Positions 26,851 through 37,354 of a stretch of DNA of 48,578 bases are shown here, piece by piece. Every line of letters begins with the position of its first letter. The stretch's first letter is position 1. A program made the translations under genes and the position numbers. The notes under the pieces were generated by a model, which was given only the letters and a program-made list of their open reading frames with translations, ran no database searches and was not told where the DNA came from. The stretch is from Gammaproteobacteria bacterium (GTDB lineage: Bacteria; Pseudomonadota; Gammaproteobacteria; SZUA-229), in assembly GCA_022340645.1 (NCBI GenBank), contig JAJDNP010000148.1, positions 1-48,578 of the forward strand. The letters are read 5' to 3'.

Positions 26851-28074
26851 ATGTCATTTAATACAGCATTAAGTGGTATACAGGCAGCATCCGGTGATTT
26901 GGGAATTATAGGTAATAATATCGCTAATTCAGCTACCACTGGTTTTAAGTCTTCACGTGCAGAGTTTTCTGACGTTTATGCGTCAAGCCTGCTATCAAGT
27001 GGTACAGATATTGGTCAGGGTGTGCGGTTTCAAAATGTTGCGCAACAATTTTCGCAGGGTAACATTTCGTTCACGGATAATCCACTTGACCTGGCAATTA
27101 GTGGCGAAGGTTTTTTTCAGCTGGAGGATAATGGTTCAGCAGTTTATACCAGGGCAGGAAATTTCAAGCCGGATGCTAATGGCAATATCGTTAATAACGA
27201 TGGCCATTCTTTAATGGCACGCCAGGCTGATGCTAATGGTGCGATTACCGGCGCAATAGCTCCATTACAGTTAACCAATGTCTATACTAATAATGCCAAT
27301 CCAACCGCTGCATTATCAGCAGGCATTAATTTAGATGCGCGTGAAACACAGACTGACTCAAATTGGTCATTAATCGCAGGGGTGCCAGACACTGCTGGTT
27401 ATAACTCATCAACCACAACTACAATATATGACAGTTTGGGAAATGACCATACGATTTCTCTCTATTTCAGCAAGCTTGATCCGGCTACAAACCCGAATGA
27501 GTGGAATGTCAGAACATTAATTGATGGCACTTTGCAGGATACTACCGCAGTTACTTTTAATACAGACGGTTCCTATAATGCGCCAGCATCTATTCCAGTC
27601 ACCTGGGACCCGGGTGCTGGTGCCGCTCCTGCGCAGACTTTTAATATGGACCTGTCAGGCAGTACACAATTTGGCAGTAATTTTGCTGTTAATAGCCTGA
27701 GTCAGGATGGATATACGGCAGGACAGTTGTTAGGTGTTGACGTTGATGATACCGGTATGTTGTTTGCGCGTTATAGTAATGGTCAATCACAGGTTGTAGC
27801 GCAGGTGGTATTGGCTAACTTTGCAAACACACAGGGTTTAAAACCAATAGGCGATACTGCCTGGGCAGAAACATTCGCATCGGGTTCGGCTGTGGTGAGT
27901 CAGCCTGGAACTGCGGGTCTTGGCCTGGTGCAGTCTAATGCGCTGGAAGAGTCCAATGTTGATTTGACGGCACAGCTGGTTCGCATGATTGAAGCGCAGC
28001 GTAATTTCCAGGCGAATGCGCAGACCATTCAGGCTGAAGATGCCGTAACACAAACCATTATTAATCTTCGCTAG
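26851..28074 (+). CDS. flgE: FlgE, hook protein
   Basis: The protein has 407 aa, close to the short FlgE of enteric bacteria. The N-terminal rod-hook motif (GIIGNNIANSATTGFKSSRA), FlgE/F/G middle domain (ISGEGFFQL), and C-terminal helix (VDLTAQLVRMIEAQRNFQAN) are intact. It starts behind CAGGAGAAAGAG. Confidence 0.96.
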   Translation: MSFNTALSGIQAASGDLGIIGNNIANSATTGFKSSRAEFSDVYASSLLSSGTDIGQGVRFQNVAQQFSQGNISFTDNPLDLAISGEGFFQLEDNGSAVYTRAGNFKPDANGNIVNNDGHSLMARQADANGAITGAIAPLQLTNVYTNNANPTAALSAGINLDARETQTDSNWSLIAGVPDTAGYNSSTTTTIYDSLGNDHTISLYFSKLDPATNPNEWNVRTLIDGTLQDTTAVTFNTDGSYNAPASIPVTWDPGAGAAPAQTFNMDLSGSTQFGSNFAVNSLSQDGYTAGQLLGVDVDDTGMLFARYSNGQSQVVAQVVLANFANTQGLKPIGDTAWAETFASGSAVVSQPGTAGLGLVQSNALEESNVDLTAQLVRMIEAQRNFQANAQTIQAEDAVTQTIINLR

Positions 28075-28126
28075 CAATTAGATAAATGCTAGATGGTTAA
28101 TAACAGATACTGAACAGGAAAACATT

Positions 28127-28867
28127 ATGGATCGTATGCTTTTTATTGCCATGAGTGGTGCCAAGGAAACAATGACCGCACAGGCAATTAATACAAATAA
28201 TCTGGCTAATGTTAACACCACCGGGTTCAGGGCTGATTTCCAGTCCAGCTTGAGTCAGCAAGTATACGGTGCCGGACATCCTAGCCGTGTTTATGCCAGC
28301 GTAAAAGATGAGGGTGTGGACTTTACCAAGGGTAGTATTGTCAGTACCGGTCGTGAGCTTGACATTGCAATCAATGGTGAGGGCTGGTTCGCAGTACAGG
28401 CAGCCGATGGAACTGAGGGATATACCCGCGCGGGTGATTTAAAAATAGATAATCTTGGCAGGTTAACCAATGGAGCAGGTTTTACAGTGCTAGGCAATGG
28501 CGGCCCTATATCTTTACCCGCTCATGCCAAACTTGAAATAGGATCAGATGGCACGATATCTATTCAGCCACTTGGACAGCCGGTAAATACTCTGGCGGTT
28601 ATTGATCGCATTAAACTGGTTAATCCCTCAAATGATCAGTTACAAAAAGGTATTGATGGTCTTATGCGCCTACGTCACGGAAAGCCTGCTGTTGAGGATG
28701 CCAGTGTGCGTATTGTTTCGGGTTCACTGGAGGCAAGTAATGTGAATTCAGTTGGTGCTCTGGTCAGAATGATTGAGCTGGCACGACAATATGAACACCA
28801 TATAAAGATAATGCAAAATGCTGAGGAAAATGACAGGGCCTCCGCAGAAATAATAAAAATGAGTTAA
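28127..28867 (+). CDS. flgF: FlgF, proximal rod protein
   Basis: The protein has 246 aa. FlgF connects proximal to distal rod. The start [14 protein letters not shown], the rod motif ([20 protein letters not shown]) and the C-terminus ([20 protein letters not shown]) are diagnostic. It starts behind AACAGGAAAACATT. Confidence 0.95.
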   Translation: MDRMLFIAMSGAKETMTAQAINTNNLANVNTTGFRADFQSSLSQQVYGAGHPSRVYASVKDEGVDFTKGSIVSTGRELDIAINGEGWFAVQAADGTEGYTRAGDLKIDNLGRLTNGAGFTVLGNGGPISLPAHAKLEIGSDGTISIQPLGQPVNTLAVIDRIKLVNPSNDQLQKGIDGLMRLRHGKPAVEDASVRIVSGSLEASNVNSVGALVRMIELARQYEHHIKIMQNAEENDRASAEIIKMS

Positions 28868-28898
28868 TCACGATACTAGCAGTAGTGGAGAAAAAATT

Positions 28899-29684
28899 AT
28901 GAGTTCAGCTTTATGGGTTGCAAAAACCGGTCTTGAGGCACAACAAACCCGAATGTCAACGATTTCAAATAATCTCGCCAATGCAAGCACCACGGGATTT
29001 AAGCGTGATCGGGCAGTATTCGCCGATCTGATTTATCAGAATGTTGTGCAGGTTGGCGCACAGTCATCAGAAGATACCGTTATGCCCTCAGGGTTGAATC
29101 TGGGTACCGGTGTACGAACAGTAGCGACAGAAAAACTGTTCACCCAGGGCAACATTGTACAGACAGGCAATGCTCTGGATGTTGCGATTCAGGGTAGAGG
29201 TTTTTTACAGATACTGATGCCGGACGGGACAGTCGCGTATACACGTGATGGTTCATTACAGAAGGATGCAACCGGCCAGCTGGTTACTGCAATGGGTTAC
29301 CCGGTTGATCCAAGTATTAATATACCAGATGAAGCATTAAGTGTTTCAATAAGTTCTGATGGCGTAGTTTCTGTTGTTACACAAGGTTCAGCCTCGCCGA
29401 CACAGGTTGGAAGTATTCAACTTGCAGACTTTATCAGTCCAACAGGACTGCAGGCGATAGGTAATAATCTTTACCTTGAGTCTGCAGCAAGCGGCTCGCC
29501 GCAAATCGGCACACCGGGATTAACGGGACTGGGTACGCTTATTCAGTCATCGCTGGAAGGGTCGAACGTCAACACAGTTGAAGAGCTGGTAAACATGATT
29601 GAAACGCAGCGCGCTTATGAAATGAATTCAAAAGCTATATCTACGGCTGACCAGATGCTGCAGTATGCAACCAATAATATGTAA
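28899..29684 (+). CDS. flgG: FlgG, distal rod protein
   Basis: The protein has 261 aa, the usual length. It begins [20 protein letters not shown], has the rod motif ([20 protein letters not shown]) and ends with the conserved [20 protein letters not shown] segment. FlgG forms the distal rod through the P- and L-rings. Confidence 0.97.
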   Translation: MSSALWVAKTGLEAQQTRMSTISNNLANASTTGFKRDRAVFADLIYQNVVQVGAQSSEDTVMPSGLNLGTGVRTVATEKLFTQGNIVQTGNALDVAIQGRGFLQILMPDGTVAYTRDGSLQKDATGQLVTAMGYPVDPSINIPDEALSVSISSDGVVSVVTQGSASPTQVGSIQLADFISPTGLQAIGNNLYLESAASGSPQIGTPGLTGLGTLIQSSLEGSNVNTVEELVNMIETQRAYEMNSKAISTADQMLQYATNNM

Positions 29685-29714
29685 ACCTTCATATAGCTAG
29701 AAAAAAGAGATGTC

Positions 29715-30389
29715 ATGAAAATATCCGGTTTTATACTATTATTAACAGCAGCTTTAATACTTTCGGCATGTGCTTCGCCCAAGCGTGGTGATGCAGAATA
29801 TGCGCCGGCAATGCCTGTAAGTTATGCGGGACCTGTAGAGCATACTGATTCTATCTACCAGAGCGGTACGGCCTGGCTATTGCTTGAGGATATAAAGCCT
29901 CGTCACGTAGGAGATATGTTAACAGTTACATTACAGGAAAAAACAGACGCCAAGAAAAATGCAGATACAGAAACTAATAAAGCAACAGATAACAATATTA
30001 CTGCATTAAAATTTATGGGCGCACCTATTACATATAATAATCGAGATATATTAGATACTGAACTTAATTCAGCATACGACTTCAAGGGTAATGCTGACAG
30101 CAAACAGAGCAATTCACTTACTGGAAGTGTTACCGTTACGGTTGTAGAAGTTCTGGCAAATGGAAACCTGGTCGTGCAGGGAGAAAAATGGATCAATATC
30201 AACCAGGGTGATGAATATGTGCGCTTACGTGGTATCGTTCGGCCAAGTGATATCAGCCCCGATAACACTGTCTCTTCGGAGAGGGTGGCAAATGCTCAAA
30301 TACAGTATAGCGGCAGCGGTACATTTGCTGATGCAAATGAGCGGGGATGGCTGGCAAAATTCTTTAACAGCTCATGGATGCCATTCTGA
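29715..30389 (+). CDS. flgH: FlgH, L-ring lipoprotein
   Basis: The protein has 224 aa. A lipoprotein signal with lipobox LSAC (Cys at 19) predicts outer-membrane anchoring. The FlgH domain ([60 protein letters not shown]) is complete. The stop TGA overlaps the flgI ATG by 1 nt. The L-ring implies a Gram-negative outer membrane. Confidence 0.96.
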   Translation: MKISGFILLLTAALILSACASPKRGDAEYAPAMPVSYAGPVEHTDSIYQSGTAWLLLEDIKPRHVGDMLTVTLQEKTDAKKNADTETNKATDNNITALKFMGAPITYNNRDILDTELNSAYDFKGNADSKQSNSLTGSVTVTVVEVLANGNLVVQGEKWININQGDEYVRLRGIVRPSDISPDNTVSSERVANAQIQYSGSGTFADANERGWLAKFFNSSWMPF

Positions 30390-31522
30390 TGAAAACACAA
30401 ATAACCGCATGTTCGTCACTATCTAAATTAGCATGCCTGTTTCTGCTTTTGTTTTTACAAATTTCGATTGCTAATGCTGAGCGAATTAAAGATCTATCTT
30501 CAGTCGAAGGCATGCGCGACAACCAGTTGATCGGGTACGGACTGGTTGTTGGTCTTGATGGCAGCGGAGATTCGGTCGGCCAGGTTTCTTATACCGCGCA
30601 AAGTTTAAAAAATATGTTATCGCAATTAGGTATTGTTATTCCTCCTGGAGTAAAGCCTCAGCCTAAAAATGTTGCAGCAGTAATGCTGCATGCAACACTG
30701 CCGGCATTTATTAAAAAAGGGCAAAAAATTGATGTTACCGCATCATCAGTTGGCAATGCCAAGAGTCTGCGCGGTGGTACATTATTAATGTCACCATTAA
30801 AAGGTATAGATGGACAGGTATATGCAGTTGCACAGGGTGATTTGCTTGTTGGCGGTTTAGGTGTTGAAGGATCGGATGGCTCAAAAATCACTATTAATGT
30901 GCCGAGTGTTGGACGTATTCCAAAAGGTGCGATAGTTGAACGTGCTGTCGTAAATTCATTAGGGCGCCCCAATACACTGACGCTTAATCTTTTTTCGGCA
31001 GACTTTACCACTGCCAGCAGAATGGCTGATGCGATTAATAAACAATTTGGAGAAGGCGTGGCCAGGGCGATAGATCCTATATCTATAGAAGTTAAGGCGC
31101 CGCAAGCAGAGGCTGACAAAATTGCCTTTGTATCAATGATTGAAAATATTACCCTTGATCCAGGCACCGCATCTGCCCGTGTAATCATTAATTCAAGAAC
31201 GGGAACAGTTGTAATCAGTAGTGCTGTACGTGTATCACCTGCGGCTGTATCACACGGCAATCTGGTAGTTACAATAAGGGAGGACAAAAACGTTAGTCAA
31301 CCAGCTCCGTTCTCAAGGGCAGGTACTACAAAAGTAGTAGCCGATTCGAAAATAGATATTGTTAATGAAAATAACCGCATGTTTATGTTTGAACCCGGTG
31401 TGGATCTAAACGATATCGTGCGTGCTGTTAACCAGGTCGGGGCTGCGCCGGGAGACCTGGTCGCAATACTTCAGGCTTTAAAACAGGCAGGTGCGCTTCA
31501 TGCTGAGCTGGTGGTAATTTGA
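30389..31522 (+). CDS. flgI: FlgI, P-ring protein
   Basis: The protein has 377 aa. FlgI forms the periplasmic P-ring in the peptidoglycan layer. A signal peptide (about 1-29, ending ISIANAE) precedes the mature protein, which starts [23 protein letters not shown] 30389 is chosen because it overlaps the flgH stop and gives a normal signal peptide; an in-frame ATG at 30374 would lie inside flgH. The FlgI domain ends with [20 protein letters not shown]. Confidence 0.95.
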   Translation: MKTQITACSSLSKLACLFLLLFLQISIANAERIKDLSSVEGMRDNQLIGYGLVVGLDGSGDSVGQVSYTAQSLKNMLSQLGIVIPPGVKPQPKNVAAVMLHATLPAFIKKGQKIDVTASSVGNAKSLRGGTLLMSPLKGIDGQVYAVAQGDLLVGGLGVEGSDGSKITINVPSVGRIPKGAIVERAVVNSLGRPNTLTLNLFSADFTTASRMADAINKQFGEGVARAIDPISIEVKAPQAEADKIAFVSMIENITLDPGTASARVIINSRTGTVVISSAVRVSPAAVSHGNLVVTIREDKNVSQPAPFSRAGTTKVVADSKIDIVNENNRMFMFEPGVDLNDIVRAVNQVGAAPGDLVAILQALKQAGALHAELVVI

Positions 31523-31523
31523 T

Positions 31524-31976
31524 ATGGCCAGCATACATAATATATCTGATGCCGGGCTATATACAGATTTTAGCGGGTTGCAGCAACTGCGGAACAAGGC
31601 GGAGAGTCAGGAAACATCCAAGTCTAACGAAGCTATAAAACAGGTCGCCAGGCAGTTCGAGTCCTTATTCCTGCAAATGATGCTCAAGTCGATGCGTGAT
31701 GCAACTTCGACTATCACTGCAACGGGGGAAGCTGCCGAATCAGATCAAACGCGTTTTTATCAGGAAATGTTTGATAAACAGATTGCACTGGATCTCGCCA
31801 GTAATGAAAAAGGTTATGGTCTGGGTATTGCTGCTATACTTGAAAGGGATATGAAAGTAACTCAGCAAGGGAAACCCGATGTCCAGGTTGTGACAGATGA
31901 TGTCGAATTGATACGCTATCAGATTAATCGACCAGGCTCATCAATACAGTTAAACAGTAATGCTAAGCAGGAGTAG
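31524..31976 (+). CDS. flgJ: FlgJ, rod-cap domain only
   Basis: The protein has 150 aa. Only the rod-binding/cap domain is present (VARQFESLFLQMMLKSMRDA, FYQEMFDKQIALDLASNEKG, then GYGLGIAAILERDM). The C-terminal glucosaminidase domain found in the ~300-400-aa FlgJ of enteric bacteria, Vibrio and Pseudomonas is missing. The following sequence is flgK with no leftover fragment, so this looks like a native short form. A separate peptidoglycan hydrolase must then open the wall for the rod. It starts 1 nt after the flgI stop. Confidence 0.9.
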   Translation: MASIHNISDAGLYTDFSGLQQLRNKAESQETSKSNEAIKQVARQFESLFLQMMLKSMRDATSTITATGEAAESDQTRFYQEMFDKQIALDLASNEKGYGLGIAAILERDMKVTQQGKPDVQVVTDDVELIRYQINRPGSSIQLNSNAKQE

Positions 31977-31981
31977 GCAAG

Positions 31982-33952
31982 ATGGCAGATAGCAGTTTAT
32001 TAAGTATAGGTAGTTCGGGCCTGCAGGCATTTCAGCGTTCACTTAATACCATTGGACATAACATCGCTAATGTAAATACTGATGGATACAGTAAACAGTC
32101 TGTTGATCTGGTAACTCGCATTCCACAGGCGAATAGTTATGGTTTCGCAGGAACAGGTGTGCAAACCAGCAGCATCAGCCGTTCATATGATGCTTTTGTT
32201 GAGGCAAATCTTCGTAACACAACTGCCTCCGCTTCCGAGTTTGAAACATTTCATGCGCTGGCGGCCCAGCTTGATAATGTAGTGGCTGATCCTGACGCCG
32301 GGCTATCAACCTCGATCCAGAACTTTTTTGATGCGATGCAGGATGTGGCTGATACTCCCACATCTACCGCTGCACGTGAAGTTTTGTTTAATGAAGGTAA
32401 CAATCTGGCTGAGCAGTTTAATGCACTTGCTTCGTGGATGGACAGCCTGCGGGGGCAGGTTAATAATGATATTAAAGACAGTGTAACTGAGATTAATCGC
32501 TTGAGTGAAAGCATTGCGAAGCTGAATGAAACGATAGTGTTTGAGCAGGGCCGCTCAGGCGGGCAGCCGGTGAATGATTTGCTTGATCAGCGCGATACTC
32601 TGATTCGTCAACTATCAGAAATCGTATCGATAAGCACATTGCAGCAGGATGATGGCTCAATAAATGTTATGACTGGTACTGGCCAGACATTAGTTGTCGG
32701 CAACAAGGCATCAGCAGTTGATGTTTATATCGAAGCAGGTGACCCGAATCAGCTAGGCATAGCAATTAAAGGTACTGGCGGTGTATTAGTACCAATAACA
32801 GCGCAGATTTCAGGCGGGCAACTAGGTGGTTTGCTTGGTTTTAGAGACCGTATGCTTGACCCCGCGATTAACAGCCTGGGGCTGGTTGCCATGGGCCTGG
32901 GTAATTATATTAATGAGCAGCAAACACGGGGCATGGATCTTGATGGTTCACTGGGTGCGCAATTTTTTTCTATGCCTCAGCCGCAGGTGCTCACATTAGC
33001 AGGTACGCCAGGCATCGTTTCTGTGAAAGTTGATGATATATCTCAACTTGATAATAACGATTATACGTTGCGATTTAATTCAGGTGCCTGGCAATTAACA
33101 CAAAATGATACTGACCAGGTAGTCACCATGACGGGTTCGGGTACTGCCGCTGATCCTTTCATTGCAAAGGGATTAAGTTTTGAAATTACCGCAGCACCCG
33201 TAAACGGTGACGCATATCTTATCCGACCGACACGAAACGGTGCCAGTGACATGCACATGACCCTGGTTAATAATCGTCAGATTGCTGCTGCTGCTCCGAT
33301 TAGAAGTCTGGCCTCAACAGCCAATACAGGCAGCGGTGAAATTAGTGCAGGTACTGTTACGGACATCAATAACAGTGTTTTTCAAAGCAGTGCCGGCCAG
33401 TTATCACCACCGGTATTAGTAAGATTTACCAATAGTACAAGTTACGATATATATGACAATTCTAATCCGGCTGCCCCGGTTTTGCTGGAAGCGGGTATTG
33501 CTTATGACCCGGCAGCCGGAGCAGAGGTTTTCCCAACACCTGGCGGGCTGGATCATGGTTATCGTGTTCACATAAGCGGGGCACCTTTAAGCGGAGATGA
33601 GTTTAGTACTGAATTCAACACAGGCGGCATTGGAGATAACCGTAATGCTTTGTTGATGTCAGCAATAGCAACTACTAAAGTAATGGCAAATGGGACGGCA
33701 AGTATCAGCGATAGTTACAACTCACTGGTAGCGGATGTTGGCACTGGCACCAGGCAGGCTGAATTTAGTAGTCTTGCGCAAAATCGTATGCTGGAGCAGG
33801 CAAGGTCAGCACGAGAATCAACTTCCGGCGTTAACCTGGATGAGGAAGCCGCAAACCTGGTTCGTTTTCAACAGGCTTACCAGGCTGCAGCCCAGGTTAT
33901 TAGTGTAGCAAATTCATTGTTCGATACCCTGTTTAATGCGGTAAGAAGATGA
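31982..33952 (+). CDS. flgK: FlgK, hook-filament junction protein 1
   Basis: The protein has 656 aa. The N-terminus (LQAFQRSLNTIGHNIANVNT, then DGYSKQSVDLVTR) and C-terminus (NLVRFQQAYQAAAQVISVAN) are classic FlgK. The central ~400 residues form the variable exposed domains. It starts behind AGGAGTAGGCAAG, 5 nt after flgJ. Confidence 0.96.
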   Translation: MADSSLLSIGSSGLQAFQRSLNTIGHNIANVNTDGYSKQSVDLVTRIPQANSYGFAGTGVQTSSISRSYDAFVEANLRNTTASASEFETFHALAAQLDNVVADPDAGLSTSIQNFFDAMQDVADTPTSTAAREVLFNEGNNLAEQFNALASWMDSLRGQVNNDIKDSVTEINRLSESIAKLNETIVFEQGRSGGQPVNDLLDQRDTLIRQLSEIVSISTLQQDDGSINVMTGTGQTLVVGNKASAVDVYIEAGDPNQLGIAIKGTGGVLVPITAQISGGQLGGLLGFRDRMLDPAINSLGLVAMGLGNYINEQQTRGMDLDGSLGAQFFSMPQPQVLTLAGTPGIVSVKVDDISQLDNNDYTLRFNSGAWQLTQNDTDQVVTMTGSGTAADPFIAKGLSFEITAAPVNGDAYLIRPTRNGASDMHMTLVNNRQIAAAAPIRSLASTANTGSGEISAGTVTDINNSVFQSSAGQLSPPVLVRFTNSTSYDIYDNSNPAAPVLLEAGIAYDPAAGAEVFPTPGGLDHGYRVHISGAPLSGDEFSTEFNTGGIGDNRNALLMSAIATTKVMANGTASISDSYNSLVADVGTGTRQAEFSSLAQNRMLEQARSARESTSGVNLDEEAANLVRFQQAYQAAAQVISVANSLFDTLFNAVRR

Positions 33953-33968
33953 ATCTCAGGAGATAAAT

Positions 33969-34871
33969 ATGCGATTATCAACATCACAGATTTTTCAGCA
34001 GGCTGTCAGCGCTATGCAAAATAAACAGGCAGAGCTTGCAAAGGCGCAGTTACAGCTTGCAACTGGTGAAAAAAACCTGGCGCCCAGTGATGACCCGGCA
34101 GCAGCTACGCGCATACTTGATCTTAATCATGTTATTGATACAACAGCACAGTTTCAACGCAATGCTGATTTTGCTGATGCACGTCTGTCACTGGAAGAGA
34201 CAGCTTTGACGGATGTGGGTGATTTGTTACAGCATGTCAGAGAACTTTCAGTGCGTGCAAATAACGCTACATTAAATGCGGCAGACAGGCAGGCCATTGC
34301 AGCTGAAGTGCGAGCCAACCTGGATGCTCTGCTTCAATTGGCAAACAGGCAGGATGCTCAAGGTGAGTATTTGTTTTCAGGATTTCAAACGGCCACCCGG
34401 CCTTTTGCTGACAACGGTGCAGGTAATTTCACTTATGCTGGTGACCAGGGACAACGAAGTGTACAAATTGATACCAGGCGGCAGGTGGCTGTCGGTGATT
34501 CGGGCGATGAAGTCTTTATGAAGATTGATGACGGATCCGGTGGTGTGAGCAGTATGTTTGGAATACTTTATGACTTTATGACTGAGCTTGAGGCAAACAA
34601 TACATCAGCAACAACACAAATCCGTCTGGATTCAGCCATTGATTCAGTTTCAAATACACGCGCACTGATTGGTGCGCGTATGAATACAATAGAGAGTCAG
34701 AGAAATGCAAATGACAGTTTCTCACTTGTGCTGCAGGAGAACCGCTCAAAGCTGGAGGATCTTGACTATACAGAAGCAATCAGCCGTTTTCAGCAACAAC
34801 TGCTCGCGTTGCAGGCATCACAACAATCTTTTGTAAAAGTTGAGGGCTTGTCTTTGTTTAACTATCTGTAA
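33969..34871 (+). CDS. flgL: FlgL, hook-filament junction protein 2
   Basis: The protein has 300 aa. It is flagellin-like at both ends: MRLSTSQIFQQAVSAMQNKQ at the start and LDYTEAISRFQQQLLALQAS near the end. FlgL links FlgK to the filament and is exported with FlgN. It closes the flgB-L run and is followed by a ~500-bp gap. Confidence 0.95.
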   Translation: MRLSTSQIFQQAVSAMQNKQAELAKAQLQLATGEKNLAPSDDPAAATRILDLNHVIDTTAQFQRNADFADARLSLEETALTDVGDLLQHVRELSVRANNATLNAADRQAIAAEVRANLDALLQLANRQDAQGEYLFSGFQTATRPFADNGAGNFTYAGDQGQRSVQIDTRRQVAVGDSGDEVFMKIDDGSGGVSSMFGILYDFMTELEANNTSATTQIRLDSAIDSVSNTRALIGARMNTIESQRNANDSFSLVLQENRSKLEDLDYTEAISRFQQQLLALQASQQSFVKVEGLSLFNYL

Positions 34872-34974
34872 AGCTTAATGTCGCAGGTTTAGCTGTAGTT
34901 CACATTAATCTGAGACATAAGTCGGGCATTTGTCATAGCGACATGTCATAAAAAACCGCTAATGGCCGCTCGCT

Positions 34975-34997
34975 CCCCCCCCCCCCCCTTTTTTTTT
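34975..34997. repeat. Homopolymer tract C14-T9
   Basis: Fourteen C residues (34975-34988) are followed directly by nine T (34989-34997), about 270 bp upstream of the fliC sigma-28 promoter. Such a tract is prone to slipped-strand length change and to sequencing error. Nothing else in the window resembles it. Confidence 0.9.
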
Positions 34998-35109
34998 GTT
35001 CATGCGGCTGATGCTCACTGGTAGTCGTGACCAGGTCATGTCTCTAACAGTTAACTGTACACAGTGCTATATTAAGCAATCTTAATAACACAGCATACAG
35101 AATCACATT

Positions 35110-35123
35110 GCCCAACATTGGGC
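35110..35123. repeat. Short inverted repeat upstream of fliC
   Basis: GCCCAA and TTGGGC around CA, 123 bp before the fliC -35. It could be an operator or a weak hairpin. The rest of the 34872-35245 interval shows only the C14-T9 tract and no supportable ORF. Confidence 0.4.
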
Positions 35124-35245
35124 GTCTTTCGATGATCACGCGAAAAAGCAGACATGACGGCTGATCAAACACCCGCAATAATGCCCTGACTTAGCGTGTT
35201 TACTCAATAAGCCATGTATTATAGTTATTGATTACTTTAAAAAAC

Positions 35246-35272
35246 TAAAGTTATCTGAAGTTCTGTCGAAAA
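35246..35272 (+). promoter_or_regulatory. Sigma-28 promoter for fliC
   Basis: TAAA, 15 bases, GTCGAAAA: 6 of 8 matches to the -10, exact spacing. The leader to the ATG is about 100 nt. Confidence 0.78.
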
Positions 35273-35379
35273 AATAGTTGGAGGCGGTAAATATGTAACA
35301 CAACATATATCCGCCAAATATTAAGTACTATTTGTCGAGATTAAATCGGGAATGGTACAGCACATTTCGGAGAATAATT

Positions 35380-36885
35380 ATGGCTCTTGTCATTAATACT
35401 AATATTAGTTCACTCAATGCACAGCGCAATGTGAACAGAACAAATATGAGTCTGGAGACCTCGATACAACGCCTTTCAACCGGTCTGCGTATCAATAGTG
35501 CAAAAGACGATGCTGCAGGTTTAGGTATTATCGACCGTATGACCTCACAGGTCCGTGGTCTGAACCAGGCGGTGCGTAATGCGAACGATGCAGTTTCAAT
35601 TTCACAAACTGCAGAAGGTGCGATGCAGGAATCAACCAATATTCTGCAGCGTATGCGTGAACTGGCGGTTCAGTCTGCCAACGATTCTAACAGTGGTGCA
35701 GACCGGGTTAATATTCAAAAGGAAATTAGCCAGCTGTCATCTGAATTAAACCGTATTGCAAGTCAGACTACCTTTAATGGTAAAAACATTCTTGATGGCA
35801 CATTTACCGCGGCACAATTCCAGGTTGGCGCGAATGCAAATGAGACTATTGCCGTTACACTGGGTAATTTTTCAGCAAGTTCCATGGGCGCCTATCAATC
35901 CACAAGTATTCTAAATGTCGGTGCGATTAGTGCTGCAACAGACGCGGATACAAACAATGTTGTTGGTGATACGCTAACCGTAACCGGGGCAGCAGCATCT
36001 GATGTAACTTATGCTAATGATGCCACTGCAGCTGAAATTGCCGCAGCGTTCCAGGCTGTTAGTGATACCACGGAAGTGACGGCGACAGCATCAACCAGTG
36101 TAGATATTAAGTATGCAACCGGTGTTGCTGTTGGTGAAACGGTATCATTTGAGTTATCAGCGGTGGATGGTTCTGCGGTCGCGCAGGGCGGTGTTGCCAA
36201 TATTTCATATACGCTGACTTCAACCACCGATTATGCAGGCCTGCGTGATGCAATTAACGCTGAAACCAATAGTACCGGGATTACTGCCACACTCAATAGC
36301 AGTGCAGGTACACTGACGCTGGCAAATGCCGATGGCCACAACATTTTCATTAATGCAGTGTCTAATGGTACTGCCGATGATGCGGTGTTAGATGTTGGCG
36401 CCACGGCTACTACCTTTACATCTTCAGCTACATTAACCAATGATACTACCACTGCTGCAAACACAGATGCCATATCTGTTGGTGGACAGGTTAGCTTAAG
36501 TGGCTCTTCAGGATTTAGTGTAACCGGCACGGTCCCTACATTTGCTGCTGCAGATCTTAATGCTACGCTATCAAGTATTGCTGATGTAGATGTTTCAACT
36601 CGTGCTGGATCAAACAATGCGTTAGAGGTCATAGATAAGGCCCTGCGTACTGTTTCTGACAGCCGTGCTGACCTGGGTGCAATTCAGAATCGCCTGGAAT
36701 ACACCATTTCAAACCTGTCAAACGTATCTGAGAATGTATCTGCAGCGCGTTCACGTATCCAGGATACGGATTTTGCTTCTGAAACTGCAAACCTGACCAG
36801 GAACCAGATTCTGCAGCAGGCCGGCATTGCAATGCTTTCACAGGCCAATAAGGCGCCACAGGCTGTACTGGCATTACTTCAGTAG
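35380..36885 (+). CDS. fliC: FliC, flagellin
   Basis: The protein has 501 aa. This is the filament subunit and the only flagellin in the window. The conserved ends are present: MALVINTNISSLNAQRNVNR, the LQRMRELAVQSAND segment that matches the TLR5-recognised region of other flagellins, and the C-terminal ARSRIQDTDFASETANLTRN to ...APQAVLALLQ. The middle (about 180-420) is a Thr/Ala/Asp-rich variable domain without Cys, exposed on the filament. ATG 35380 follows TCGGAGAATAATT; the 16 extra upstream in-frame residues are not flagellin-like. Confidence 0.97.
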   Translation: MALVINTNISSLNAQRNVNRTNMSLETSIQRLSTGLRINSAKDDAAGLGIIDRMTSQVRGLNQAVRNANDAVSISQTAEGAMQESTNILQRMRELAVQSANDSNSGADRVNIQKEISQLSSELNRIASQTTFNGKNILDGTFTAAQFQVGANANETIAVTLGNFSASSMGAYQSTSILNVGAISAATDADTNNVVGDTLTVTGAAASDVTYANDATAAEIAAAFQAVSDTTEVTATASTSVDIKYATGVAVGETVSFELSAVDGSAVAQGGVANISYTLTSTTDYAGLRDAINAETNSTGITATLNSSAGTLTLANADGHNIFINAVSNGTADDAVLDVGATATTFTSSATLTNDTTTAANTDAISVGGQVSLSGSSGFSVTGTVPTFAAADLNATLSSIADVDVSTRAGSNNALEVIDKALRTVSDSRADLGAIQNRLEYTISNLSNVSENVSAARSRIQDTDFASETANLTRNQILQQAGIAMLSQANKAPQAVLALLQ

Positions 36886-36908
36886 CGGATCTGGCTATTT
36901 AGATAAGT

Positions 36909-36928
36909 CCGGGGCCATCATGCCCCGG
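36909..36928. terminator. GC-rich hairpin after fliC
   Basis: CCGGGGC and GCCCCGG form a perfect 7-bp stem around CATCAT, 24 bp after the fliC stop and 26 bp before flaG. There is no T-run, so it may work as a partial terminator or as a 3' stabiliser for the abundant flagellin mRNA. Confidence 0.65.
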
Positions 36929-36953
36929 GCGATTACTGTATTAGGGTAACGTT

Positions 36954-37352
36954 ATGATATCCAATATACTCAAACTAGATGTTCCTGTTGCGGGCGAAGC
37001 AAAAATGCCTGCTGTTGATAAGATCAGTCATGCTGTTGAAAAGGACATTAAGGATGCAGCGGTTCATGGTTTGCCGCAAGACGGCAAAGAGTTGCCGCAT
37101 GATACGACTAAACAATCCGAAACAACACTGGACAACATCAAGCAGGCTGTACAGAGTATGAACGATTATGTGCAACTGGCTAATCGACAGCTTGAATTCA
37201 GGCTCGACGAGCAGAGTGGACGCACTGTCATTACTGTGCGGGATAGCGATACACAGGAAATAATCAGACAAATTCCGGATGATGAGGCACTTCACTTTGC
37301 GCATAGGCTTCAACAGGGTGACGAACTGAAACTTTTTGACAAGTTTGTTTAA
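36954..37352 (+). CDS. flaG: FlaG family protein
   Basis: The protein has 132 aa. The C-terminal half is the FlaG domain (LANRQLEFRLDEQSGRTVIT, then IIRQIPDDEALHFAHRLQQG). In Vibrio and Pseudomonas flaG lies between the flagellin gene and fliD and affects filament length. The N-terminal part is charged and probably disordered. The ribosome site is weak (AGGGTAACGTT). Confidence 0.9.
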   Translation: MISNILKLDVPVAGEAKMPAVDKISHAVEKDIKDAAVHGLPQDGKELPHDTTKQSETTLDNIKQAVQSMNDYVQLANRQLEFRLDEQSGRTVITVRDSDTQEIIRQIPDDEALHFAHRLQQGDELKLFDKFV

Positions 37353-37354
37353 TT

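Noticed and set aside
30658-31287. 209-aa minus-strand ORF
   Set aside because: It lies antisense to flgI and has no independent support.
36231-36632. 133-aa minus-strand ORF within fliC
   Set aside because: It is a shadow of the repetitive Thr/Ala-rich flagellin domain.
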